DNA of 64,000 nucleotides from positions 434,001 to 498,000 of the forward strand of contig NZ_VCGW01000003.1 in assembly GCF_007671675.1 (NCBI RefSeq). Reading direction: 5' to 3'. This DNA is from Marinobacter maritimus (GTDB lineage Bacteria > Pseudomonadota > Gammaproteobacteria > Pseudomonadales > Oleiphilaceae). Positions 36,140 through 44,954 of this stretch are shown here, piece after piece. Below the pieces are notes generated by a model that saw nothing but the letters and a program-made list of their open reading frames with translations, ran no database searches and was not told the origin of the DNA. Position 1 is the first letter of the stretch; the number at the start of each line of letters is the position of its first letter. Position numbers and translations under genes: made by a program.

Positions 36140-39010
36140 TTGACCGTACAGGCAAGACCGATTGCCCTGGATTTTGATGCGGGCATTGATCGCAAAACCC
36201 TGCGCCGTCTGCGGGACAGGTTTCTTGTGGTTAATCGCCAGCGCTGGGAAAGGGCGCGCTCATCGCTCACCCATCGGCAGCAGGTGGTGCTTGAGGTTTT
36301 GCCGTTGGTGTTTCATACCAATCATCCGGCTCTGCCCGGCTATCTGGACGCTGATTGCCCCTATGGCCTGAGCCACTACCGACCGGAACCGGCAACCATA
36401 GGTGCTGCAAGACGGCTGGCGCGTACCTTCAGTATTCGCGACGAAGGCCGGCGCCGGGCTGATCTGGAGGCACTGTTTCTCATGGGTAGCCCTGGTACCC
36501 TTGGGCACTCTGTCGCCAGTGACCTGGATGTCTGGCTGTGTCATCGGGACGACCTTCAGGAACCCGGTGTCCGGCGCCTTGAGCGCAAGGCCGCGAAGCT
36601 CACAGAGTGGGCCTCTTCCTTTGGCATTGAGCTGCATGTTTTCGTGTTCGCTGCGGCCGACTGGCGGCAAGGCCGGCAGCGCGCTGAGGTGAGTGGTGAA
36701 AACTGCGGCAGCGCCCAGCACTACCTGTTGCTCGATGAGTTTTATCGCACCGGGATCCACTTGGGTGGCTGTTACCCGCTTTGGTGGCTCATTCCCTCTG
36801 AACAGGAAGGCCGCTATCAGGAATGTGTCAGCAAGCTGGTGGATTACCGGTTTATTCGTGGCAACGAATACATCGATTTCGGCGCAGTGCCTGTCATCCC
36901 GGCCAGTGAGTTTCTCGGCGCCGGTGTTTGGCAACTCTATAAGGGCATTGATGCGCCCTGGAAGTCTATCCTGAAGTTGTTGCTTATCGAATGCTACGCG
37001 CAGACTCAGGATCAGCCGGTTTTGTCACGGGTGTTCAAGCAGTCGGTATTCAGCGGCATCACCGATGTGGATGTTCTGGATCCATATGTCATGTTGTATC
37101 AACGCCTTGAGCAGTGGCTGACCGCAGCAGAAGCCGAGTCGAGGCTGGACCTGGTGCGCCGCAGTTTGTATGTCAAAGCGGGGCTGCCGCTGACCCGGAT
37201 CGGCGCGGCGGACCAGCAGGGAGCAGAGCCCTGGCGAGGTCGGCTTTTGAGGAAGCTTGTGGCCGGCTGGGAATGGCCGGAAAAACACATCGAAGCGCTG
37301 GATAATCGGCAGCGTTGGCGGGCAGAAGAAGTCTCTTCATTGCGCCGCGTGGTGGTGTCGGAGCTAACTCACAGTTACCGGCTGCTCTCCAAAATGGCTC
37401 GTGATCACGGCGAACAGTCCGCGATCAGCGCAAACGACATCAACTTGTTGGGCCGCAAACTCTACGCAGCGTTTCAGCGCAAGGCTGGAAAGATTGAGCA
37501 TATTAATCCGGGACTGGCCCCTTCGCTGACAGAGGAGAATCTTGCATTTCACCATCAGTCAGAGCAGGGCGGCGCAGGAACAGGGTGGTTGTTGTACCGT
37601 GATCTGGAAGATCCATCAGACGCCTTCTGGCAGCCTGTTATCCGGCGCTCCGGAAATCTTGCGGAACTCGTGGCCTGGTGCTACTACAACGGGTTGCTGA
37701 CTCGCTCTACTCGCCTTAACGTCCGTTCCGGGCAGGGCATCGCGTCCGTCAGTGAACTGCGGGAAATGCTGGATGCGCTTACGGGTTTCGTGCCCTTTCC
37801 TGTTTTGCCAGCCGGGCGGGAGGCTCTTGCCCGTGGCGTTCACCCGCTGCGCAACCTTCTTCTGGTCAATGTAGGTGTTGATCCGCAATCCCGCCTTACG
37901 GAACGTGGGCTGCACAAGCTCAGTGCCAGGCATGATTCGCTGGGGTTCAGTGGCGGGCGTGAAAACCTGGTTATTACCATTGATCAGATCACGCTTAACA
38001 GCTGGCACGAGGTCAGCCTTCAGCACTACGCCTCCGGTGATACCCTGATTCAGTGCCTGAAAAATGTCCTTGCTTCAGTTGCCCTCGCTCCCCGCAACGT
38101 TCCCGGTATTGAAGTACACGGTCACAATCGGGGTCATGGCAGCGCTATTGCACGGAGGGTGCGGGAGCTGTTTGCCGATGTGTTGCGCCAGTTTTTTGCC
38201 GGAGGCACCGGACCACATCCTTTGCGTTACGTGATCGAAATGGATCACCGGTACTTTCTGCTGGAGTTCAGTGGCACCGAACCCGGTTTCATAGCTCTGG
38301 AAAGCCGGGCGGCCCTGATGGAGTGTCTTGCTCAGCCCCGGGACGTCTACCTGCCGGTGGTGTTTGATCGCCACGCACTGCTGGACAGCCCGGCTTTGCG
38401 GGCTGCCTGCCAAGCCAGTCAGCCGGACAGCATTCAGGTGTTTTACGCTCTTCGGGGCGGGCGCGCGCAGATCCAGGTGATTGATGAGCGAGGTTCGCTG
38501 TTCGGCTGGGATCAGCCGATTACCAGTCGCCGCCATCTGCTGACACCGCTGTTGCGATTTCTGGAAAACCTGGTTGAGCGACGCACGCTGCGCAACCGCG
38601 AGGGTCCGGTGGCTCTGGCCGGAGTGCGGTGCTATGAATTGGTCGCAAACAACGGCCAATGGCGCCCGGAATATCGGCCGCAAGCCGATACCGGAGCCCC
38701 TTTGTCAGGGCTTGAAGTGCAAGCGGTGGGTGTGCAGGAAGGCGATAGCCGAGTTCGCTTTGATCTCTACTGTGGCGAGCAGGAGTTTACGGTACTGCAA
38801 TACGGTGACCAGCTCATTCCCGCGGTTGCCCATTATATCCACTCACTGCGCCAGAGCCGTGATCGCTATCCGGTTTACCTTACGGATGTGCACCTGCCCC
38901 ATGATCTGGATCCAAGGGTGTATCAGCAGGATATACAGACCAGCCAGTACCTCTATTACCGGGCTTTTCTGGAGGATGCCCTGAACCATGAGCTGGAAGC
39001 GCTTCGATAG
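36140..39010 (+). CDS. cyaA: Class I adenylate cyclase
   Basis: A 956-residue soluble adenylate cyclase of the enterobacterial (class I) type, longer than the E. coli protein (848). The N-terminal catalytic domain has the nucleotidyltransferase motif LMGSPGTLGHSVASDLDVW, with the D-x-D pair for metal binding. KGIDAPWKSILKLLLIECYA is another strong family segment. The C-terminal half is the regulatory region. It makes cAMP for CRP/Vfr-type regulators. CAAGGAG precedes the ATG. The downstream lptM may be co-transcribed or have its own promoter. Confidence 0.95.
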   Translation: MTVQARPIALDFDAGIDRKTLRRLRDRFLVVNRQRWERARSSLTHRQQVVLEVLPLVFHTNHPALPGYLDADCPYGLSHYRPEPATIGAARRLARTFSIRDEGRRRADLEALFLMGSPGTLGHSVASDLDVWLCHRDDLQEPGVRRLERKAAKLTEWASSFGIELHVFVFAAADWRQGRQRAEVSGENCGSAQHYLLLDEFYRTGIHLGGCYPLWWLIPSEQEGRYQECVSKLVDYRFIRGNEYIDFGAVPVIPASEFLGAGVWQLYKGIDAPWKSILKLLLIECYAQTQDQPVLSRVFKQSVFSGITDVDVLDPYVMLYQRLEQWLTAAEAESRLDLVRRSLYVKAGLPLTRIGAADQQGAEPWRGRLLRKLVAGWEWPEKHIEALDNRQRWRAEEVSSLRRVVVSELTHSYRLLSKMARDHGEQSAISANDINLLGRKLYAAFQRKAGKIEHINPGLAPSLTEENLAFHHQSEQGGAGTGWLLYRDLEDPSDAFWQPVIRRSGNLAELVAWCYYNGLLTRSTRLNVRSGQGIASVSELREMLDALTGFVPFPVLPAGREALARGVHPLRNLLLVNVGVDPQSRLTERGLHKLSARHDSLGFSGGRENLVITIDQITLNSWHEVSLQHYASGDTLIQCLKNVLASVALAPRNVPGIEVHGHNRGHGSAIARRVRELFADVLRQFFAGGTGPHPLRYVIEMDHRYFLLEFSGTEPGFIALESRAALMECLAQPRDVYLPVVFDRHALLDSPALRAACQASQPDSIQVFYALRGGRAQIQVIDERGSLFGWDQPITSRRHLLTPLLRFLENLVERRTLRNREGPVALAGVRCYELVANNGQWRPEYRPQADTGAPLSGLEVQAVGVQEGDSRVRFDLYCGEQEFTVLQYGDQLIPAVAHYIHSLRQSRDRYPVYLTDVHLPHDLDPRVYQQDIQTSQYLYYRAFLEDALNHELEALR

Positions 39011-39080
39011 CCCTTCGCCCTCGCCGTGCGGGCCGCGGGTCAGGTATACTTTGGTCATTATAAACTCAGGGGTGGCAAGT

Positions 39081-39236
39081 ATGCGCGCGTGGACACTGCC
39101 GATCGCGATTCTGGTTGTGGCGGTCACACTCGGTGGCTGTGGCCAGAAAGGGCCGTTATACCGGGAGAATCCGGAAGCGTCAGCCGGCCAGTACCAGACT
39201 CCGCTACACGATCAGGAACCTAATGGATCATTTTAA
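39081..39236 (+). CDS. lptM: LPS translocon maturation chaperone LptM (YifL family lipoprotein)
   Basis: A 51-residue lipoprotein. The signal peptide ends in a lipobox (LGGC, acylated C20), followed at once by the family motif GQKGPLY. LptM helps LptD oxidative maturation in E. coli. As in many gammaproteobacteria it is directly upstream of lysA; here the two overlap by 14 bases in different frames. The ATG follows GGGGTGGC. Confidence 0.9.
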   Translation: MRAWTLPIAILVVAVTLGGCGQKGPLYRENPEASAGQYQTPLHDQEPNGSF

Positions 39237-40473
39237 CTACCGTGACGGCGAGCTTTACGCCGAAGATGTGGCTGTTTCTGCCATTGCCGAACGCTTTGGT
39301 ACGCCGGCTTATGTATATTCCCGGGCCACGCTGGAGCGTCATTACAAATCCTACGACGAAGCCCTGAAAAAGCGCGAGCTTCTCGTTTGCTATGCCGTCA
39401 AAGCCAACAGTAATCTTGCGGTGCTGAATGTGCTGGCGCGCCTGGGTGCAGGTTTTGACATTGTATCCGCTGGAGAACTGGAGCGCGTTTTGCGTGCTGG
39501 TGGCGACGCTGCCAAAGTGGTTTTTTCCGGTGTCGGTAAACAGGAATGGGAAATGCGCCGGGCCCTGGAGGCGGGTGTTCGCTGTTTTAACGTGGAATCC
39601 GACACCGAGCTGGACCGGCTAAATGCCGTGGCTGGTGAGCTGGGCGTCAAAGCTCCAGTCTCGCTGCGCGTGAACCCGGATGTCGATGCCGGTACGCATC
39701 CATACATTTCCACGGGCCTGAAAGAGAACAAGTTCGGCATCGATATCGCAGAAGCACCGGCTGTTTACGCCCGGGCTGCGGCATTGCCAAACCTGGACAT
39801 CAAAGGCGTGGATTGCCACATCGGCTCGCAGCTTACATCGATTGCTCCATTCATGGACGCCCTCGATCGCGTATTAGAGCTGGTTGATGCCCTGGCCGAA
39901 GGCGGCATTCATATCCGGCACCTGGATATGGGCGGTGGCCTGGGCGTTACCTACGACGACGAACAGCCGCCTGAGCCGTCCGAATATGTTCGGGCTCTGG
40001 ATGAGCGTATTGGTGATCGTAAACTGTCGCTGATATTGGAGCCGGGTCGGTCAATTGCGGCTAATGCCGGCATATTGCTTACCCGAGTCGAGTTCCTGAA
40101 GTGCACGGAACACCGCAACTTTGCGATTATTGATGCTGCCATGAACGATCTGATCCGACCTGCGCTTTACAGCGCCTGGCAGGCTATTGTGCCAGCGCAG
40201 CCTCATCAGGACGTTGAAGAAAAGATCTGGGATCTGGTTGGCCCTGTATGTGAAACCGGGGATTTTCTTGGTAAAGACCGGCCTCTCCGGCTCCGGGCTG
40301 GCGATCTCCTTGCTGTGCGTTCTGCCGGCGCCTATGGGTTCGTGATGAGTTCCAATTACAACACCCGCAACCGCCCACCGGAACTGATGGTCGACGGAGA
40401 GCAGGTGCATACTGTTCGCCGTCGCGAGACCATTGAGGATCAGCTTGCACCAGAAAGCTGCCTGCCGGCATGA
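39223..40473 (+). CDS. lysA: Diaminopimelate decarboxylase
   Basis: A 416-residue PLP-dependent alanine-racemase-fold enzyme for the last step of lysine synthesis. The PLP lysine lies in [10 protein letters not shown], and [15 protein letters not shown] and [11 protein letters not shown] form the PLP phosphate site. The C-terminal [21 protein letters not shown] with preceding CETGDFL is the substrate-binding part. The start at 39223 overlaps lptM; a longer frame from 39115 has no family support. Confidence 0.96.
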   Translation: MDHFNYRDGELYAEDVAVSAIAERFGTPAYVYSRATLERHYKSYDEALKKRELLVCYAVKANSNLAVLNVLARLGAGFDIVSAGELERVLRAGGDAAKVVFSGVGKQEWEMRRALEAGVRCFNVESDTELDRLNAVAGELGVKAPVSLRVNPDVDAGTHPYISTGLKENKFGIDIAEAPAVYARAAALPNLDIKGVDCHIGSQLTSIAPFMDALDRVLELVDALAEGGIHIRHLDMGGGLGVTYDDEQPPEPSEYVRALDERIGDRKLSLILEPGRSIAANAGILLTRVEFLKCTEHRNFAIIDAAMNDLIRPALYSAWQAIVPAQPHQDVEEKIWDLVGPVCETGDFLGKDRPLRLRAGDLLAVRSAGAYGFVMSSNYNTRNRPPELMVDGEQVHTVRRRETIEDQLAPESCLPA

Positions 40474-41405
40474 GCGGAGAGCGGGAGATGATCCAGCATC
40501 GCAGAAGCCAGGGGCCCCTGCTCCGGTTCAGTAAAATGCACGGCCTGGGCAACGACTTTATGGTGGTGGATGCCATCAGTCAGCCTTTTCGGCTGGGCCC
40601 TGAGTTGATCCGGGAACTGGCCGACAGGAATTTTGGTATCGGTTTCGATCAGCTGCTGGTTGTAGAGCCTCCCGGTTTGCCGGATGTGGATTTCCGTTAT
40701 CGCATTTTCAACGCTGACGGCTCCGAGGTGGAGCAGTGCGGCAATGGAGCCAGGTGTTTCGCGAAGTTTGTCCGTGATCAGCGCTTGACCAACAAAAAGA
40801 ACGTTCGGGTCCAGACCGCCGCAGGAGTGATTGAGCTGCGGGTAGGCAAAGACGGCATGGTGATGGTCAACATGGGTGTGCCTGAACTGAGCCCGGCGGC
40901 TATTCCTTTCGACGCTGAACAACGCAAAAACGTGTACACCCTGGAAACGGGTGCGGGAGTGGTTGAGCTCAGCGCTGTTTCCATGGGTAATCCTCACGCG
41001 GTTATTCTGGTTGATGATGTGGATACAGCGCCGGTTGCAGATTTGGGGCCACTTCTTGAAAGCCACCCCCGGTTCCCGTCCCGCGCCAACATCGGTTTTT
41101 TGCAGATAGTCAGCCGCAGCCATGCACGCCTCAGAGTCTATGAACGTGGTTCGGGCGAAACCCTGGCGTGTGGCAGCGGCGCCTGTGCTGCCGTGGTGGC
41201 CGGGTGTTTGCGTGGCCTGCTCGACAAGCGCGTAGAGGTGGATTTGCGCGGGGGCCGGCTGGTCATTGAATGGCAGGGTGAAGGGACGCCTGTTATGATG
41301 GAAGGGCCCGCCACAAGTGTATTTGAAGGGCAGTTACGACTGCCCGGTGAGCCAGGTGGTAATCGGCGCCGAAGGCCCGGCCGCCCACACAAACAACGGA
41401 TCTGA
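40470..41405 (+). CDS. dapF: Diaminopimelate epimerase
   Basis: A 311-residue DapF that interconverts LL- and meso-diaminopimelate with two catalytic cysteines, one in EQCGNGARC and the other in [10 protein letters not shown]. The first codons overlap the lysA stop (ATGA); another ATG at 40488 also has GGAG upstream and would drop six residues. A C-terminal arginine-rich tail of about 20 residues ([16 protein letters not shown]) extends beyond the usual family end of about 275 residues. Confidence 0.95.
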   Translation: MSGEREMIQHRRSQGPLLRFSKMHGLGNDFMVVDAISQPFRLGPELIRELADRNFGIGFDQLLVVEPPGLPDVDFRYRIFNADGSEVEQCGNGARCFAKFVRDQRLTNKKNVRVQTAAGVIELRVGKDGMVMVNMGVPELSPAAIPFDAEQRKNVYTLETGAGVVELSAVSMGNPHAVILVDDVDTAPVADLGPLLESHPRFPSRANIGFLQIVSRSHARLRVYERGSGETLACGSGACAAVVAGCLRGLLDKRVEVDLRGGRLVIEWQGEGTPVMMEGPATSVFEGQLRLPGEPGGNRRRRPGRPHKQRI

Positions 41406-41421
41406 AAGCCAGGAGAGCACG

Positions 41422-42168
41422 ATGACAGACCAAACGGCCCAACAGAAGGCCGGTGAGCTCACCCGGGAAGACGTGGCTGAGTACCTGAAAACCAATCCGG
41501 ATTTTTTTATTGATCAGGATGACCTTCTGCGCAGCCTGACCCTTCCACATGACAGTGGCCGGGCAATCTCTCTGGTTGAACGCCAGGTGCATCTGTTCCG
41601 TGAGCAGCGGGACACACTGCGACATGAAATGGCCGAGCTGGTTTCTATCGCCCGTCACAATGATCGCCTGTTTGAAAAAAGCAAACGTTTGCTGATGCAG
41701 GTGATTGAAGCCCGCAATCTAGTGGATATGGCATCCACCATTGATGACAGCATTCGCGGTGACTTCGGGCTGGACGCCGCATCGGTGATCCTGTTTACCG
41801 ACGCGGAAGTGCCCGGCAGCTCTCAGGGCGCGCTTCATGTTGTGAGTCCGGCGGAGGCCCGGAATCGTCTCGGCAACTTGCTGGAAGGCAGCAAGGCGGT
41901 GTGTGGCCAGTTCCGGGAGAGTGAGCGTGAATTTCTGTTTCCGGATCGGGACGAGCCCATTGCATCGGTTGCTCTGGTGCCTTTACGACACGACGATCTG
42001 GTGGGGGTTTTCGCCGTTGGCAGTTGCCAGTCAGGCTATTTTGACCAGAGTATGGGCTCGCTGTTCCTCAGTTATATCAGTGACACCCTCAGTCGGCTTC
42101 TGCCACCTATGGTTCAGCGCCATACCGCTACCCCACCGGTAACCGACCTAGCGACGGAGTCACGCTAG
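41422..42168 (+). CDS. DUF484 family protein
   Basis: A 248-residue DUF484 protein, a GAF-like fold with a predicted N-terminal coiled coil. The start TREDVAEYLKTNPDFFIDQDDLL and the following LPHDSGRAISLVERQVHLFREQ are typical. No activity is established. It stands between dapF and xerC, as in Pseudomonas, E. coli and many others. AGGAG lies before the ATG at 41422; the longer frame from 41317 overlaps dapF. Confidence 0.9.
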   Translation: MTDQTAQQKAGELTREDVAEYLKTNPDFFIDQDDLLRSLTLPHDSGRAISLVERQVHLFREQRDTLRHEMAELVSIARHNDRLFEKSKRLLMQVIEARNLVDMASTIDDSIRGDFGLDAASVILFTDAEVPGSSQGALHVVSPAEARNRLGNLLEGSKAVCGQFRESEREFLFPDRDEPIASVALVPLRHDDLVGVFAVGSCQSGYFDQSMGSLFLSYISDTLSRLLPPMVQRHTATPPVTDLATESR

Positions 42169-42169
42169 A

Positions 42170-43144
42170 GTGACCGCTGTACCCGTAACGGCTCAATTAC
42201 CCCACGAGCTGAGCGGGTACATGCGTGATTTTATCCAGCACCTTGCATCTGAAAAACGCCATTCTCCCCGAACCTGTGACAGCTACCAGCGTGACCTGAA
42301 TCGGCTTGCCGCCTGGCTTGTCGAACAGGACAACACGCAATGGCGGTCCGTCAGCGGTTATGATCTGCGCCGCTACGTAGCCAACCTCAGCCGCCAAGGG
42401 CTCAACGGGCGCAGCATTGCCCGCCATTTGTCAGCCATAAGGCGGTTTTATCAGTATCTGTTGCGGGAGCGGCTGGCCACGGACAATCCGGCTTTGGATA
42501 TCCGAGCGCCAAAAAGCGGCAGACGCCTTCCTGCAGTAGCCGACGTGGATCAGCTTAACTATCTTCTTGATGCCTCGCCTGATGACCCACTGGAAGTGCG
42601 CGACCGGTGCATGTTTGAACTTATGTATTCCTCTGGTTTACGTCTGGCGGAACTGGCCAGCCTGGATGTCGACGCTGTTGACTGCCAAGGCGGTGAGGCT
42701 CGGGTGGTGGGTAAAGGCAGTAAAACACGACTGTTGCCGGTAGGCGGGAAGGCGCTGGAAGCGATAGCCCAGTGGATGCCCATCCGCGCCGGGCTGGCTC
42801 CCGAGGCAGAGAAAGCCCTGTTTGTAAGCCGTCGTGGCGATCGCCTGAGCCATCGCAGTATTCAGGCTCGCCTGAGCCGGTGGGGGGTGGTCAAAGGCGC
42901 TGACCAGAAGCTCCACCCGCACATGTTGCGGCATTCATTTGCCAGCCACATGCTTGAATCCAGCGGAGATTTGCGCGCGGTACAGGAATTGCTGGGTCAC
43001 GCGGACATAGCTACTACACAAGTCTATACTCATCTTGATTTCCAGCATTTGGCTCGGGTTTATGATCAAAGTCACCCCAGAGCGCGCCGGCGCCATTCGC
43101 GTGGCTCTGACGACCAGAACTCCGGACAGGAAGGAAACAACTGA
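42170..43144 (+). CDS. xerC: Site-specific tyrosine recombinase XerC
   Basis: A 324-residue tyrosine recombinase that, with XerD, resolves chromosome dimers at dif. The catalytic residues are R158 (GLRLAEL), K182, H251, R254 (HMLRH), H277 (LLGH) and Y286 (TQVYTHLDF). It starts with GTG one base after the DUF484 stop. The C-terminus has an additional basic stretch (HPRARRRHSRGSDDQ). It overlaps the next gene by one base. Confidence 0.95.
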   Translation: MTAVPVTAQLPHELSGYMRDFIQHLASEKRHSPRTCDSYQRDLNRLAAWLVEQDNTQWRSVSGYDLRRYVANLSRQGLNGRSIARHLSAIRRFYQYLLRERLATDNPALDIRAPKSGRRLPAVADVDQLNYLLDASPDDPLEVRDRCMFELMYSSGLRLAELASLDVDAVDCQGGEARVVGKGSKTRLLPVGGKALEAIAQWMPIRAGLAPEAEKALFVSRRGDRLSHRSIQARLSRWGVVKGADQKLHPHMLRHSFASHMLESSGDLRAVQELLGHADIATTQVYTHLDFQHLARVYDQSHPRARRRHSRGSDDQNSGQEGNN

Positions 43145-44592
43145 TGTCATCGGATCAATCCTGGAAAGAAAAATATTTCCAGGAGCTTGAGGTTGCAGAA
43201 CACAGGGAGGCGCATTGGAAGGCTGAACGCAATTCGCTTGAGCGCATGCTTGTGCGCACGTGCCTCGCATCCGAAGGCCAGGCGCCCGATCTCGATCGTT
43301 TGCTTGCCCGTGTTCGATCTGACTTGCGCAAGAACAAGGTTGAGGTGGATAGTTGGAAAGAGCTGCAGGAGCAGATAGATCTCCAGGTCGCGCTGTTGGA
43401 TGATGTGCCTGCCCGAAACGACAATAATCGGCCCGCTCTCGCTGTCGAAGCGGTTTCTGATTCAAAGCTTGTAGCCGAAACCATGCATGAGGCGGAACTC
43501 CCGAATGACGCGCCCGATGTCGGAAGCCAAAGCCAGCGGCTTCGGATCGCCCGACGTGTTGGTCATCTTCTGGGACAGCTGCTTAGCCAGGTTTCATTGG
43601 AGCCCGAGGCCGAGAAGCGGGCGAGAAACCTTCAAAGGGCGCTGCTGTCCAGCGATAACTGGGACGAGCTGCGGGATGGGCTGAATCAGGTTGCGGATCT
43701 TATTGTCGCGGCCGTTACCCGCAGTCAGAGAGAGTTTGAGGCCTTTCTCAAGCGCCTTGATAAGCGGCTTGAGGCGTTGCAAGATCATTTTTCTGCGCAA
43801 TCATCCGCGCAGTCAGGCCGGCAAGCAGCCGCAGAAACGCTTGATCGAAACATCCGTGAAGAAATAAAGCTGGTTGGCCGGCACATCGAAGCGAGTGATG
43901 ATCTTCAGGATCTCAAACAATCCGTCAGTCGCCACTTGGAGTTTATAGGCCAGGCGGTTGGTCGTTTTCGAGTAGAGGAAACAGAGCGGGAAAAAATGCT
44001 CTCCGAACAGCTGCTGGCCGTGCAGGAAAAAGTGGCGGTTATGGAGGCACATTCAGAACGGATGCTGGGGCAAGTGCGCAAGGAACGTGAGCGGGCTATG
44101 ACAGACCTCCTTACGCAGTTGCCCAATCGGGAAGCCTGGCAGGAACGCTTGTCTTTCGAGTTCAATCGCTGGAAGCGTTACCAGTACCCACTGACCGTGG
44201 GAGTTCTGGATATAGATCTTTTCAAACGGGTAAACGATTCGTATGGCCACAAAGCCGGTGACAGAGTGCTTCAGTTGGTGGCAAGAGAAATCAAACACCG
44301 CTTACGCAACACCGATTTCGCGGCCCGCTTTGGTGGTGAGGAGTTCGTGCTGCTGTTTCCGGCGACATTGCCAGATGCCGCCCTGGTTGTGATGGATAAG
44401 CTCCGGGCTCATATCAGTGCGCTACCGTTTCATTTCGGGGGTGACCCTGTAACGATCACCTTCTCTGCAGGCCTGGCGGGATTTGCCCCGGTCGATACCG
44501 AAGAAACTGTCTTCGACCGCGCGGATCGTGCGCTCTATTCCGCAAAGAATGAAGGCCGAAACTGCGTCAAGATCAGCCCGACGCCAAGTTAA
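43144..44592 (+). CDS. Diguanylate cyclase with long coiled-coil N-terminus (DgcP-like)
   Basis: A 482-residue protein with a helical, glutamate/lysine-rich N-terminal region of about 320 residues, without membrane segments, and a C-terminal GGDEF domain. The active site is GGEEF (397-401) and an inhibitory site RxxD (RNTD, 388-391) lies five residues before it, so a product-inhibited cyclase is expected. The metal-binding region is VLDIDLFKRVNDSYGH. The layout resembles Pseudomonas DgcP, which acts at the cell pole, but that identity is inferred. It overlaps the xerC stop by one base. Confidence 0.87.
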   Translation: MSSDQSWKEKYFQELEVAEHREAHWKAERNSLERMLVRTCLASEGQAPDLDRLLARVRSDLRKNKVEVDSWKELQEQIDLQVALLDDVPARNDNNRPALAVEAVSDSKLVAETMHEAELPNDAPDVGSQSQRLRIARRVGHLLGQLLSQVSLEPEAEKRARNLQRALLSSDNWDELRDGLNQVADLIVAAVTRSQREFEAFLKRLDKRLEALQDHFSAQSSAQSGRQAAAETLDRNIREEIKLVGRHIEASDDLQDLKQSVSRHLEFIGQAVGRFRVEETEREKMLSEQLLAVQEKVAVMEAHSERMLGQVRKERERAMTDLLTQLPNREAWQERLSFEFNRWKRYQYPLTVGVLDIDLFKRVNDSYGHKAGDRVLQLVAREIKHRLRNTDFAARFGGEEFVLLFPATLPDAALVVMDKLRAHISALPFHFGGDPVTITFSAGLAGFAPVDTEETVFDRADRALYSAKNEGRNCVKISPTPS

Positions 44593-44625
44593 CGCAGATC
44601 GATTGATCGCAGCGGCCATATTGCC

Positions 44626-44859
44626 TTAATGTCGCATGATAGCATCCAGTTCGTCGATCACCTCCGCCCAGTCACTGTCATCTTCCAGGCCTTCTTCCAG
44701 AAGCTGAGACTGACTTTCAGACCAGAAAGGCGCATCTTGCAGGGCAATTTCACGGGGTAAGGGAGAATAGCGAGCGGTAAACGCTTCTATGCTCTTGTCA
44801 TCTGATGGTAGCCCGAGCTGATCAAAAAGAGTGCTCAAGTTGTGTTTGCTTGTGTCCAT
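44626..44859 (-). CDS. DUF2789 family protein
   Basis: A 77-residue acidic protein matching DUF2789: MDTSKHNLSTLFDQLGLPSD at the start and DAPFWSESQSQLLEEGLEDDSDWAEVIDELD at the end. Function unknown to me. The ATG at 44859 has GGGAGAAG upstream; a longer frame to 44883 lacks family support. It converges with the diguanylate cyclase gene and is divergent from the sensor kinase at 44955. Confidence 0.88.
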   Translation of the reverse strand: MDTSKHNLSTLFDQLGLPSDDKSIEAFTARYSPLPREIALQDAPFWSESQSQLLEEGLEDDSDWAEVIDELDAIMRH

Positions 44860-44954
44860 GAAGAGCTTCTCCCGATTAACCACTGCCTGAATGAAATTTC
44901 ATACATTTGCAGGTATTGTTCCCTGAAATGTAGTGCAACCTCTGAGGATATCCA